Shown here piece after piece: positions 25,000-33,970 of a stretch of 44,107 nt of DNA. Made by a program: the position numbers and the translations under genes. The stretch is from Nocardia suismassiliense (GTDB lineage Bacteria; Actinomycetota; Actinomycetes; Mycobacteriales; Mycobacteriaceae), in the NCBI RefSeq assembly GCF_900269665.1, contig NZ_LT985364.1, positions 1 to 44,107 of the forward strand, given 5' to 3'. The first letter of the stretch is position 1. The number at the start of each line of letters is the position of its first letter. The notes beneath the pieces were generated by a model, which did not search any database, had not been told where the DNA came from, and saw nothing but the letters and a program-made list of their open reading frames with translations.

Positions 25000-26061
25000 T
25001 CAGGGCGAGTCCGGCCCTGCCGCATCGAGATCAGGAGCGTGGAGCGCTGCGTCATTTGCTGGTGAGGCCTCACTCATCTCGATGGTGTGAGCTGGGTGTG
25101 GTGAGGGTGGCCGGCGACTCTGAACTGCAGCTGCCAGGCCGTCGCCGGTTCGGGTGGGTAGAGGCGCCGCGTACTCTTCGCGGAGGTCGGCGGCAGCGAT
25201 CAGCGCAGGATGCGGAGGTGTCGCATCCATCCCCATGCGGTGTTCGCGGTCCGCGGTGCCGGAGGCGAAGCCTTCGCCCAGCAAGTCCTCGACAACTGCT
25301 CGAAGGCGCTGTGCAGGCACGTCCACCTGTCGGGTGAGGATGCCATTGGTACCGGTGCTGTGGTCGGCGAGCCATACCTCGACCTGATACTGGTCGTCGC
25401 CGGCGATCGTGAACGTGGTGCTGAAATTCGGATGCTCAGCGGTGAATGAAATCCCGTCGTGGGCTGTTTCGGTATATCGGGCGCCGATTGATTGAAGGCT
25501 GAGCAGTGCCGCGTTCGGGTGCGAGTTGCCGGTCATCGTCTCCAAGAGGCGGGAACGGCCATCGTCGAGATCAGCGGGTCTCACCAGTTCCGGTGAGTGT
25601 TCGGCGTCCGGTGTCCAGTACGGGTAAACGGCTGCCCATTCTGGCTCCGGATGGAGGCCTCGCATCCGCACGCGTTGTCGCGGCGGTGACTCTGGATCAG
25701 TGTCGTGGCCTGCCGCAGCGAAACTGAGGTTGTTCGACAGCCACATCATCGCGTCGATATCGGGGTGCTCGATCTCGATGCAACCGAGGATCTTGCCCCG
25801 CCGGTCCACAATGTCGATCGGACCTCGCACGACCACCTTGGAGTCGTCGGGGTCTGTGCCCATCAACCACGAGCTCACCTCGAGCGCGCGCTCATTGAAC
25901 TGAGACAGAAGATCGTGTGCAGTGGCGGCGGTGGTGTAGCTGCCGCTGTCCAATGAATCCGCCGCAGCATGGATGCGGCTGGCGAGTTCGGTCATGTCTC
26001 GTCGAGCCAACATCTCGGTGTGCGCACTCAGCAACGCGCGCACGGTTTCCGCTCTAGACAT
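25000..26061 (-). CDS. Unknown protein in ImuA'-like operon
   Basis: This 353-residue protein was not recognised. ATG 26061 is preceded by GGAGGT, and the open frame upstream of it reads as non-coding. The N-terminal about 70 residues are helical (ETVRALLSAHTEMLARRDM), then a mixed domain with strands around VVVRGPIDIVDRRGKILGCIEIEH, a WTPDAEHSPELVRP segment, a beta-rich part (FTIAGDDQYQVEVWLAD) and a disordered acidic tail. No membrane segment. It lies 149 bases downstream of the small gene after the ImuA'-like gene on the same strand; whether they share a transcript is open. Confidence 0.72.
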   Translation of the reverse strand: MSRAETVRALLSAHTEMLARRDMTELASRIHAAADSLDSGSYTTAATAHDLLSQFNERALEVSSWLMGTDPDDSKVVVRGPIDIVDRRGKILGCIEIEHPDIDAMMWLSNNLSFAAAGHDTDPESPPRQRVRMRGLHPEPEWAAVYPYWTPDAEHSPELVRPADLDDGRSRLLETMTGNSHPNAALLSLQSIGARYTETAHDGISFTAEHPNFSTTFTIAGDDQYQVEVWLADHSTGTNGILTRQVDVPAQRLRAVVEDLLGEGFASGTADREHRMGMDATPPHPALIAAADLREEYAAPLPTRTGDGLAAAVQSRRPPSPHPAHTIEMSEASPANDAALHAPDLDAAGPDSP

Positions 26062-26210
26062 CTTTGACCTCCGCCGTTCCGGTGTCGGAAAGCGTAGGCG
26101 CGGTGGTAGGCAACGCCTTGCCGCTCTCGCACTCCGTGTGGGCAATCGGAGTTGGCGACTATCTGCCGAGGTGGTGCCGGGCGGCCGCCTTTCGATACCA
26201 CCCGGGGTGC

Positions 26211-26555
26211 TCAGCTCTCGCTGGAGTGGACCGGACGCACGGCGTCTGCCGGTATCCATTGGAAGAACTGGCGGCGTTCTGCGCTGTTGCGTGTTTCGTA
26301 GCGGATCTCCACTAGTCCGTACCAGCGCACCGCCCCGCCGCCCCAATACCATCGGGACCACTGGTGCAGGACGCCGTGGATCCACTCGTCGAGGATCTGC
26401 GGATCAAAGCTGTGGGCGACCACGCCCAGGCTTGGGCGGTCGCGATCCTCTCGCGGTCCTGGCGGTGGCGGCAGCAGTACCCGTGTCGAGCGGACCCATA
26501 CCGGCACAGGCCCTCCGCTGCGCGGCAGTCTGATCGGAGATTGGTCGTCGTTCAT
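26211..26555 (-). CDS. Small unknown protein coupled to ImuA'-like gene
   Basis: This is a 114-residue protein. ATG 26555 is seven bases after the ImuA'-like stop; the longer frame above it overlaps that gene and is not used. A proline-rich N-terminal part (VWVRSTRVLLPPPPGP) precedes a tryptophan-rich block (WIHGVLHQWSRWYWGGGAVRWYG). This is unlike ImuB, the Y-family polymerase that usually follows ImuA'. No family recognised. Confidence 0.65.
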   Translation of the reverse strand: MNDDQSPIRLPRSGGPVPVWVRSTRVLLPPPPGPREDRDRPSLGVVAHSFDPQILDEWIHGVLHQWSRWYWGGGAVRWYGLVEIRYETRNSAERRQFFQWIPADAVRPVHSSES

Positions 26556-26562
26556 GGCCGTG

Positions 26563-27312
26563 TCATCCGGCCAGGTGCAGGCGCGGCGGCACGATCGCTT
26601 CGTCGGGTTTCCACTGCGTCCATTGCGTGCCACCACCGCATCCGGCGAGCACCAGGCGGCCGCTGCGTGTTCGCTCATCGCGGGTGCGGACGGTGACAAC
26701 TTGGTGCGCTGCTCGCAGGCGTCCGCGGCCCCGGCCGATCCCGATGTACTGCACCCGCCGGGTCGTGATACGTAACTCGGTGCGGGCCCAGCCTCGGTTC
26801 GTAGTGATCACTACGGCCCCGGATTTGCGGATCTGGCCCATGATCACCCGCGCCCTGGCCGGTGCGACGGTGAGTTCATCGAGGTCGACAACGACGACCG
26901 GGATCCCCTCGAGGCAGACGCTGACAATCTCTAAGGGGTCGGTTCCTGGCTGTGGAATCAGTGCGATCTTGTTGAGGTCTGCGCCGAGCTCGACGGCCGA
27001 CAACAGCCCGATCCGCGTGCCGCCGATGATGACGGTCGCCAGGCCTGCACCGCTGGCGGCGGCGATCAGGGCATTCAGCAGCGCGCCGCGCGGGCAGGCG
27101 GTCACGGTGCCGCGGCCCAGACCGCCGCCAGGCAGCAACTCTCCCAGTGCGCCGGGTACCGCGACACCGTCGATGCGGCGAGTGCCGCCCGCGGCGTTGG
27201 TGCCCGATCGCGAGGGAACAGCATCGATCCTGGCCTGCAGCTCCTGCACACGTTCCCGTTTGGACAATGAGGCCAAGCGGGTGCGCTCGTCAGCGGACGG
27301 CGTGGCACCCAT
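26563..27312 (-). CDS. ImuA'-like RecA-fold protein
   Basis: This 249-residue protein resembles the mycobacterial ImuA' (Rv3395c-type) pattern. A helical N-terminus (LSKRERVQELQARIDAV) leads into LPGGGLGRGTV, then a degenerate P-loop-like stretch PRGALLNALIAAASGAG without lysine, IIGGTRIGLLSAVELGADLNKIALIPQPG, a hydrophobic VVVVDLDEL strand and VIMGQIRKSGAVVITT. ImuA' works with ImuB and DnaE2 in SOS mutagenesis (family knowledge), but neither partner is visible here. ATG 27312 follows GAAAGG. A near-consensus LexA box lies 19-34 bases upstream, supporting DNA-damage control. Confidence 0.78.
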   Translation of the reverse strand: MGATPSADERTRLASLSKRERVQELQARIDAVPSRSGTNAAGGTRRIDGVAVPGALGELLPGGGLGRGTVTACPRGALLNALIAAASGAGLATVIIGGTRIGLLSAVELGADLNKIALIPQPGTDPLEIVSVCLEGIPVVVVDLDELTVAPARARVIMGQIRKSGAVVITTNRGWARTELRITTRRVQYIGIGRGRGRLRAAHQVVTVRTRDERTRSGRLVLAGCGGGTQWTQWKPDEAIVPPRLHLAG

Positions 27313-27747
27313 CAGCAAACCTTTCGCACATCGAACGTATGTGCTAAATAATTGCACATTCTGCGCTCCGCGTGCATCGCACGGGACGAAACAGTGGTCA
27401 CGATCTCGCGACCGTCCAGGCCGCCACCCGGCATGGCGGCCCGTCGCCAGCCGAGGCCCACAACGTGTGTGACCTGGCACGCTGCACACACCGATCGGGA
27501 TCTACCCTCAGCGCACCGAGCCACGGCTTCCATGTCACCGAAGGGCCACCGCACACATGTCCTACCTCTGTATCGTTGTCCCCCAACATGGTTGGCCAAA
27601 GTTTCGCGCCGCCGAACCCGTCCCCGTTTCGCACCATTCAGCAACCTCCGCCGCTCCCGGGCAGGGCCGGTGAACGCACTCGGACCAAACGCCGTGCCGC
27701 GCCCAACCGGGCTCGTGACGCCGCAAGGCGGTGCGGGCGGCGTTACG
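27313..27747. other. Divergent promoter region
   Basis: These 435 bases lie between the ImuA'-like gene (-) and the CFA synthase-like gene (+). The LexA box and the AT-rich element TAAATAATT (27345-27353) are near the left end. The rest is GC-rich, open in several frames but arginine/proline-rich and not gene-like. Confidence 0.45.
27331..27346. promoter_or_regulatory. Candidate LexA (SOS) box upstream of ImuA'-like gene
   Basis: TCGAACGTATGTGCTA compared with the mycobacterial consensus TCGAACNNNTGTTCGA has 11 of 13 fixed positions correct, including the whole left half. It sits 19-34 bases before ATG 27312, beside an AT-rich promoter-like stretch. GCACAT (27326-27331), ATGTGC (27339-27344) and GCACAT (27354-27359) add further symmetry. 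Confidence 0.7.
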
Positions 27748-29004
27748 GTGGCGCGAGCGGTGGAGATGGTGACCGATGGCACGATGGCGCTGCGGATCAC
27801 CGCGTTCGACGGCTCAGCAACCGGTCCGGTCGACGCCGTCGTGGGGTTGCACCTGCGCTCGCGGCGCGGACTGCGCTATCTACTCACCGCGCCCGGCGAG
27901 CTCGGGCTGGCCCGCGCCTATATCTCCGGGGAACTGGAGCTGATCGGCGCCCATCCTGGCGATCCGTATCCGGTGCTGGCCGAGCTGGCCGCCGGCCTGG
28001 CGTTTCACCGGCCGCCCACCGCTGATCTGGTGCGGATACTGCGCGGCATCGGGTGGCAGTCGCTGATGCCGATCCCACCACCCCCGCAGGAAGTCGCTCC
28101 GCGCTGGCGCCGACTTGCCGCAGGTCTGTCACATTCGCGCGCTCGTGACGCCGCAGCGGTCGGGCATCACTACGACGTGTCCGCCCGATTCTATCGAAAT
28201 GTGTTGGGCCCCAGCATGGTCTACACGTGTGCGGCCTATCCTTCTGTGGACTCCAGCCTCGAGGTAGCGCAGGAGAACAAGATGCGGCTGGTTTTCGAGA
28301 AGCTGCGCCTGCGGCCCGGCGACCGGCTGCTCGATCTCGGGTGCGGGTGGGGACCGTTCGTCCTGTACGCCGCACGCCGCGGGGTGCGCGCGGTGGGTGT
28401 GACCTTGGCCGCCGAGCAGGCCCGGTTCGGGCAGCGAGCTATCGCCGAGGCAGGCCTGGACGATCTGGCCGAGATACGCCACGGCGACTATCGCGACCAC
28501 ACCGAAACCGGATTTGACGCAGTCTCGTCGATGGGGATGACCGAACACATCGGAATCGCCCAGTACCCCACCTACTTCGCGATCATGCATGCAGCGCTGC
28601 GTCCCGGTGGGTTGATGCTCAACCACTGCGTGACCCGCCGCGACGGTCACGCCCGCACCAGAGCCGGTGCGACCGCGGATCGCTACATCTGGCCCGACGG
28701 GCAGCTGGCCAGCGTGGGCCGCATCGTCAGCGCGATCCACGACGCAGGATTCGAGGTGCTGCACACCGAAAACCTGCGCGAGCACTACGCGCTCACTCTG
28801 GCGCACTGGTCGGCCAATCTGGTCGAGCACTGGGACGATGCCGTCGCCGAGATCGGAGCCGAACGCGCGCGGATCTGGGGGCTGTTCATGGCCGCGGGTC
28901 GTCTGCGGATGCGCCGCGGCCGGCTACAACTTCATCAGGTGCTCGCGACCAAGCCCGACCATGCTGCTCACCCAGTACCGCTGGGACCGTGGTGGCAACG
29001 GTGA
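27748..29004 (+). CDS. Cyclopropane-fatty-acyl-phospholipid synthase family (UfaA1-like) methyltransferase
   Basis: From GTG 27748 this is 418 residues, the normal length for the long form. An N-terminal lipid-binding part (LRYLLTAPGELGLARAYISGELEL) precedes VGHHYDVSARFYRNVLGPSMVYTCA, the SAM site LLDLGCGWGPFVLYAA, SSMGMTEHIG and LRPGGLMLNHCV, all family hallmarks. Such enzymes methylate or cyclopropanate unsaturated acyl chains on phospholipids at the membrane; UfaA1 homologues in mycobacteria also make methyl-branched fatty acids such as tuberculostearate precursors. Starts at 27760 and 27766 are alternatives; the open frame farther upstream is not protein-like. Confidence 0.93.
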   Translation: MARAVEMVTDGTMALRITAFDGSATGPVDAVVGLHLRSRRGLRYLLTAPGELGLARAYISGELELIGAHPGDPYPVLAELAAGLAFHRPPTADLVRILRGIGWQSLMPIPPPPQEVAPRWRRLAAGLSHSRARDAAAVGHHYDVSARFYRNVLGPSMVYTCAAYPSVDSSLEVAQENKMRLVFEKLRLRPGDRLLDLGCGWGPFVLYAARRGVRAVGVTLAAEQARFGQRAIAEAGLDDLAEIRHGDYRDHTETGFDAVSSMGMTEHIGIAQYPTYFAIMHAALRPGGLMLNHCVTRRDGHARTRAGATADRYIWPDGQLASVGRIVSAIHDAGFEVLHTENLREHYALTLAHWSANLVEHWDDAVAEIGAERARIWGLFMAAGRLRMRRGRLQLHQVLATKPDHAAHPVPLGPWWQR

Positions 29005-29349
29005 TGACATCGCTCGAGCCGGATTCCCTACTGCCCCTGCGGGATCTCGATGTCAGCGTAGAAACTCCGTGAGGCCGACGGCAGTGAGAGGCTCCGCGCA
29101 CAAACCGATGCAGATTGCGAAGCTCTAGGCCAATCCCTCTGCAGTCCAAAGGGACTGGCCGAATCAGCAATTCGCCGACTACACCGGTGCCGACGACATC
29201 TGCCGATGGGTTGATCCGGTTACGTTTCGTCCCAGGCGGCTAAAAGGGCCGGTACACCACGGGCGACTTCGATCGAGCGTCTGCGGAATCTCCCACCGGG
29301 TGTGGGACCTCGCCGCCTACCGTCGCGTTGCGCCGACAGCATTGCTGCC
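29005..29349. other. Intergenic region between CFA synthase-like and cutinase genes
   Basis: These 345 bases hold one clear structure, the terminator-like hairpin at 29128-29160. Nothing else recognisable; the right end carries the cutinase promoter. Confidence 0.5.
29128..29160 (+). terminator. Terminator-like hairpin after CFA synthase-like gene
   Basis: GGCCA-A-TCCCT (29128-29138) pairs with AGGGA-C-TGGCC (29150-29160), ten pairs with one internal mismatch and an 11-base loop. No U-tract follows. Confidence 0.5.
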
Positions 29350-30042
29350 ATGCCGAGTTCATTGCGCCCCCGACGATTCCGCGTCGAATCCTCTGCGTTG
29401 TCGACCGCCCGAGTGATCGTCGGCGTTCTCGCCTCGGCGCTGACGATCACCGCGCCTGTAATCGGCCCAGCGTCCGTGGCGTCCGCAGCGCCCGCGTGCA
29501 CGTCCGGAGTCGAACTGGTCGTCGCGCGGGGAACGCGGGAGCCCGGCTATCTCGGTGCCGAGATCGGCGATCCGCTCGCTCTGGCACTGCCGAGGATGGT
29601 GGACATCCCGGTCACCACCTACCCGGTGGCCTATCCCGCCGAACTCCTCGATCCCTCCTCGATCAGCCGAGGTACCGCCGATCTGGTGCAACATCTGACC
29701 GAGGTGTCCGCCGCTTGCCCCGAGATGCGCATCGTCGTCGCCGGCTACTCCCAAGGCGCGGCGGTCGTGCACTCCGCGCTCGGCGACGGTCTCGCCGCCG
29801 CGATTCCCGGAACAGTCCGCATTCCGCCGTGGGTAGCACCCCGGATTCAGGCAGTGCTGTTATTCGGTGATCCGCTGCGCCTGGTCGGCAGCCCGGGCCT
29901 GCCCGGCCCGTGGCGCACCGGAAGCTGGTGTGTCGCTGGCGATCCGGTATGCCAGATCGGCGGGCTGCAGCCACTTGCGCACGTGGCCTACGGCGATGAC
30001 ACCATCCAAGCTGCCGCCATGTTCGCTGCCAGCGCGCTGTGA
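29350..30042 (+). CDS. Secreted cutinase-family serine esterase
   Basis: This 230-residue protein has a signal region of about 47 residues: basic start, hydrophobic VIVGVLASALTITAPVIG, probable cleavage at ASA-AP. The mature enzyme shows VELVVARGTREPGYLG, the nucleophile elbow GYSQGA (Ser134), LLFGDP, and Asp/His in CVAGDPVC and LAHVAY, with paired cysteines as in cutinases and mycobacterial Culp proteins. It hydrolyses esters outside the cell: cutin, lipids or cell-wall esters. Convergent with the PIN gene, 63 bases between stops. Confidence 0.94.
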   Translation: MPSSLRPRRFRVESSALSTARVIVGVLASALTITAPVIGPASVASAAPACTSGVELVVARGTREPGYLGAEIGDPLALALPRMVDIPVTTYPVAYPAELLDPSSISRGTADLVQHLTEVSAACPEMRIVVAGYSQGAAVVHSALGDGLAAAIPGTVRIPPWVAPRIQAVLLFGDPLRLVGSPGLPGPWRTGSWCVAGDPVCQIGGLQPLAHVAYGDDTIQAAAMFAASAL

Positions 30043-30105
30043 CGGCGGTCGGCGCGAGCACGAAGGCGACATCGCTCAGGATCTTCTGCCAGCGACGGCG
30101 ATCCA

Positions 30106-31653
30106 CTACCCCGATTCGGATTCCTCGGCGTCGGTGTCGCCACCGTCAACGTCAGGCGTCGACTCCTTGTCGGCAGATCTCTTGTCATGCCGCGAGTTAG
30201 ACTGCACACCCGATGTTTTCGGTCCATCGGCAGTCTTTGAGACTTGGGATCCCTGACCTATCCCGAGCCTTAGACTGCTCGGCTGCGATTTCAGGATGTC
30301 GCCGAAGATCCGATTGAGGGCGCCGCTCCGCTGCATCTCGTCGAGAATCGGGTTACGAATGTCGTCAAAGATCCGGTTGAAAACGCCGCTCGTACGGATC
30401 TGGTCCATGGCCGGATTAAACACGCCACTCACATGGAGCTGGTCCATTGCGGGATTGAAGACGCCGCTCATACGCATCTGGTCCATGGCGGGGCTGAAGA
30501 TGTCGCTCATACGCACCCGGTCGAAAACCGGGCCCCAGACAGAAGTCTGGTCGAGCAGGAACGAGGCGGACGAGCTGGCGCGGCGCCGTCGATTCTCCCA
30601 TCGCACACGCATCGCATCGTCCGGCAGAGCCTCCGCCGACGTCACGACCAAGTCCCGAACCGCCCCGTCTGACGCGACCGCGACATCACCGAACAGCCGG
30701 AGCGGTTTCGTGATCTCGCTGACGGTCTGATCCACCCCGAACATCGACAGATCGACTTCGGATTCCACGCTGAATCGCGCAGTCCAGCCTGCCTGACCAC
30801 GCCGGGCACCTTCACTGAACTGCCACCCGCCTTCTGCCTCCCGCACGCCAGCGATCTGGGCCCCGACGATCTGGAATGGAAGCGCTGCCAACTCGGGATC
30901 AACCACGAGTTGCGTGGCCGACTCCCCCAGGTGACGCAGGAGTTCGTCCATCTCGATCTGGTTGGCCAAGTCGCCAAGGGCAGCATCGGTGATCGGCGCA
31001 TACTGCGCGGCGAGGTGCTGTTCCAACCGCTTCACGCTGATCACATAGCGCACACGCTCGGTCAGCTCGTCGCGGTCGAGGTCCTCGACCAAGTGCTGAT
31101 GGAACGGGATCGAACAGTCGTCGAGTTCATCTGTGTTGGGGTTTCCCCCTCGACCGAAGTCGGTGTGGTTGTCGCTGGCGAACCATACTTGCTCGTCGGG
31201 GTTCTCGCGGGCGACAGCCATCGCGGTGAGCCAGATCAGAGTGTCGCGAAAGCCGTCCTTCTTCGCCGACTCGTTGTACGGGGCGCGCACCTCGGACGCT
31301 CGACGCGCGAGTTCCATCAAATCAGTGGGTGGCGGAGGTTCGATGGTTACATCGTGCTCACGGAGGAAGTCGCACAGCCATTGCTCATATTCTTCCCAAG
31401 CCTTCCTGATCTCGGCGAGCATCGAATCGCGCTGCTCGTCCAAGCCGAACTCTCCAAGTTTGACCTTGAGCAGGCTCCCGATCTCGGTCTGCCAGCGACG
31501 TCGGACGACGTTCACCGTCTCGAGGAACACGACCTCGGGCACCACGAGTCGCACATCCCAGTCGTCCTTGTTCTCGAGCAGGGACTCCCACTCCTTGCTC
31601 CGCAGCCTCGGCGAGTTGACGAGCATGTTGGTGTCGACGACGATAATTGCCAC
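30106..31653 (-). CDS. PIN-like domain protein (DUF4935 type) with C-terminal repeat array
   Basis: This is a 515-residue protein. Residues 1-175 form a PIN-like nuclease domain: VVDTNML (Asp7), VVPEVVFLETVN (Glu), FRDTLIW (Asp) and FASDNHTDF (Asp) supply the acidic metal site. This matches the large PIN-like proteins grouped as DUF4935, thought to cut RNA. A helical and strand-rich middle follows. Then comes a repeat array (30295-30513) of 13-residue units such as MSGVFNPAMDQ, and a disordered charged tail (KTSGVQSNSRHDKRSADKE). It starts at ATG 31653; no antitoxin-like neighbour is apparent. The unusual repeats may bind a partner or form a scaffold. Confidence 0.85.
   Translation of the reverse strand: MAIIVVDTNMLVNSPRLRSKEWESLLENKDDWDVRLVVPEVVFLETVNVVRRRWQTEIGSLLKVKLGEFGLDEQRDSMLAEIRKAWEEYEQWLCDFLREHDVTIEPPPPTDLMELARRASEVRAPYNESAKKDGFRDTLIWLTAMAVARENPDEQVWFASDNHTDFGRGGNPNTDELDDCSIPFHQHLVEDLDRDELTERVRYVISVKRLEQHLAAQYAPITDAALGDLANQIEMDELLRHLGESATQLVVDPELAALPFQIVGAQIAGVREAEGGWQFSEGARRGQAGWTARFSVESEVDLSMFGVDQTVSEITKPLRLFGDVAVASDGAVRDLVVTSAEALPDDAMRVRWENRRRRASSSASFLLDQTSVWGPVFDRVRMSDIFSPAMDQMRMSGVFNPAMDQLHVSGVFNPAMDQIRTSGVFNRIFDDIRNPILDEMQRSGALNRIFGDILKSQPSSLRLGIGQGSQVSKTADGPKTSGVQSNSRHDKRSADKESTPDVDGGDTDAEESESG
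30295..30513 (-). repeat. 39-bp tandem repeats encoding 13-residue units
   Basis: Reading the minus strand: RMSDIFSPAMDQM (30513-30475), RMSGVFNPAMDQL (30474-30436), HVSGVFNPAMDQI (30435-30397), RTSGVFNRIFDDI (30396-30358), a short RNPILDEM (30357-30334), QRSGALNRIFGDI (30333-30295). The middle units are closely similar at DNA level, so they expanded recently by slippage or recombination. Confidence 0.85.
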
Positions 31654-32038
31654 GCTTCATATTGTCGCCCCACGCACCGACGTACACTGCGATACAGCAA
31701 CATCGCGGCCACGATATCGGCACCTTCTACCTGCGCGAATATCGCAATGCGCGTCGCGTTGGCTATTACGACCGGCTGCTAGCCAAGCGAATGCTGTGGT
31801 CGCCGGATCGACACTCAGCTGTTCGCGGTAACCCGCGCAGGCGGCTGACGGCTCCTCAACGCCCACGACCTTGTCGGGGTGTCCGGACCGGTTCACACGA
31901 GCACCGCGGCTTTCGATGGTGTATTCCACAGGGCGAGTTCGGTGGTCCGGAAAGCCCAGGCCAGATTCGGTTGCCCTGCAGTCGATTCGATAGCCAGCAT
32001 GCCAGCGATTGTTGGATTGCCGAACCGTGGCCGACCGG
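31654..32038. other. Intergenic stretch without recognisable gene
   Basis: These 385 bases lie between two minus-strand genes. An open frame across it on the minus strand is arginine/serine-rich and lacks a ribosome site. I see no repeat or hairpin worth naming. Confidence 0.4.
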
Positions 32039-33970
32039 TCAGACGCCTCCGACTCCGGGTCCGGAGTCGGAAGCGCTTTCCTGGGCCGGTTGGTCGGTGA
32101 GAGGATGGGCAGTGGTTCCATCGGCGAACGCCGAGGCGCTGCGGGCAGGTGCGGACGATCGCGCCGCCTGCAGTCCGCTCGCTACCGACGAGCTGGCAAG
32201 GTCATACCCGTGGACGTTGTCGAACCACGAGTCGTTTCCCTCGCTCCGGTTGAGGCCGTCGAGCCACGAATCGTATTCCCCGCTGCGGCCACAGATCAGC
32301 GCCCGGGCGCTGAGGGCGGAGTCCAGCAAGCCGGACTGAATGGCCGAAAGGACGCGCTCACCGTGGGCCTTCTCTACAGCGAGGAACGCTGGGTCCGGTG
32401 CGCGGAAGGTGCGAGCGACCTGATCTGCGAGCGTGGCGGGCAGCGCGCCGTCGCGGCGATCGAACGTGCTCAGAACATCCTCGCGGGACATTGTCGGCCC
32501 TTCGCTGTCCCGATGTGCCACCAGGCCGGGTGCGTCAGGAAACGCACCCGGCCTCGCGGTTAGCGCAACCCAATCGCTGTCGCTCAGTTCGTTTTCCCGC
32601 CAAGCCTGCATCAACCGCTCATCCTGAACACGCTCGGCGAGATACCGTGGATCGCCATCGCCGAGCAGCGAGTCGACGACCTCGACGACATTCTGTAGTT
32701 GCCTGACATGGTTGATGTCATCGGCGGCGCTGAGGCTGTCGCGGGCGGCGCCCAGCACCTGTTTGGCCTCAACGACCAATGCGGTCGGCAACGGCCGATC
32801 GGGATCGACCGCCCGACTGCGTGTGGCGTGGAACCCGAGATCGTGTACCACGCTGAGTAGATAGCTGTGACGGCTGCCGTTGAGGCGCGATAGCGTCCCG
32901 GCAGCCCGCTCGGACTCGACATACGCCGAATCTGCGGCGTCCTCGATGAGCCACCAGGCAGGAGCGGGCAGCCCGCCGCCGTCGGACAGCACTTGCAGCC
33001 ATACTGCCGCGCGGGCGCGTTCGGCGTCATCGCGCAGGACACCAGGGATGGTGGCAGCGCGCTGCAGGTGGGACAGGGTGTTGGTCATCGAATCCCAGAA
33101 CTCCACACGCTGAGCCAAGGTGCCGTGGAGCAGGTACTGTTCGGCGATCCGCTGATCGATGATTTCGACGATCGAACGGAACTCTGTGCGATTCATCGCG
33201 ATCGGGGCGACCTCATCGCTCGTGGTGCCGGTGATCAGGCGTGCCTGTCGTGCGGTGAGCACCTCAGTGCATGCGCGGTCGTTGTCGATCATCTCCTGTG
33301 GTGCCACCGGCTCGCCGCGGGTGTCGAGCACTCTTTCTTGCCGAGACAGCATGGACAACAGAACCGATGTCCGGTAGGTCTGCCCAGCGTTCAGCTCGAC
33401 CCGGCGCTCCCGCACGAGCGCGCGGTACTGCTCGGCACTGCGTTGCACGACGTTTCGCCAATCATGCTCTTGTTCCGGGGTGAGCGGGCCGGCGGAGACC
33501 TCCGCGGCCAGGTCAGCGAGCATCTTGTCGAACTCGACGCGGGTCCTTGGGATGTTGGGACCGGGAGCCGACGAGAATCCGTTGTCGAGCAGCAGTCCAG
33601 CGTCAGGAAATCGCCCGGGGCGCCAGTTCTCCGGGATGTCGCCACCTCGGACGCGGGTGCTCCATTGCTGACTGAGCTCTACGCTGCGGATCCGGAGCCA
33701 CAGGCCGTACTCGTGACCGCCTGCTGCGATGTCTGCGAGCCACCGGGCCCCCCGCTCAGCTTCCCCGGCAGTGAAGTGGCCGCTGTAGCGCAGCGCGTCG
33801 CCAAGCATCCGGCCCTCGCTCTGAAGTTCAGCATCAATAGCAGGACCGGACCGCCGGGCGATGTCGCGCTGACCGCGGAGCGCACCGATCGCAACCTCCC
33901 ATTCGTACACGGCGTCGACGATCCGCTGACGACTCGGCTCGTCAGCGAGCAACACTGTCACCTCGGACAT
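32039..33970 (-). CDS. Large unknown, mostly helical protein
   Basis: This 643-residue protein was not recognised. ATG 33970 has AGGAGAGG four bases upstream; the frame above it is open but not protein-like. The chain is helical and charged, with an N-terminal VDAVYEWEVAIGALRGQRD block, a centre rich in arginine and glutamate (YRALVRERRVELNAGQTYRTSVLL), and two copies of a DSW-x(2-3)-G/V motif near the C-terminus (YDSWLDGLN, NDSWFDNVHG) before a disordered tail. No membrane segment or catalytic motif seen. Position among PIN, methylase-helicase and duplicated small genes suggests an accessory-element protein. Confidence 0.75.
   Translation of the reverse strand: MSEVTVLLADEPSRQRIVDAVYEWEVAIGALRGQRDIARRSGPAIDAELQSEGRMLGDALRYSGHFTAGEAERGARWLADIAAGGHEYGLWLRIRSVELSQQWSTRVRGGDIPENWRPGRFPDAGLLLDNGFSSAPGPNIPRTRVEFDKMLADLAAEVSAGPLTPEQEHDWRNVVQRSAEQYRALVRERRVELNAGQTYRTSVLLSMLSRQERVLDTRGEPVAPQEMIDNDRACTEVLTARQARLITGTTSDEVAPIAMNRTEFRSIVEIIDQRIAEQYLLHGTLAQRVEFWDSMTNTLSHLQRAATIPGVLRDDAERARAAVWLQVLSDGGGLPAPAWWLIEDAADSAYVESERAAGTLSRLNGSRHSYLLSVVHDLGFHATRSRAVDPDRPLPTALVVEAKQVLGAARDSLSAADDINHVRQLQNVVEVVDSLLGDGDPRYLAERVQDERLMQAWRENELSDSDWVALTARPGAFPDAPGLVAHRDSEGPTMSREDVLSTFDRRDGALPATLADQVARTFRAPDPAFLAVEKAHGERVLSAIQSGLLDSALSARALICGRSGEYDSWLDGLNRSEGNDSWFDNVHGYDLASSSVASGLQAARSSAPARSASAFADGTTAHPLTDQPAQESASDSGPGVGGV

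Noticed and set aside
31657..32121. Minus-strand gene of about 154 codons
   Set aside because: Composition is arginine/serine-rich, there is no ribosome site, and it overlaps the well-supported end of the 643-residue gene.
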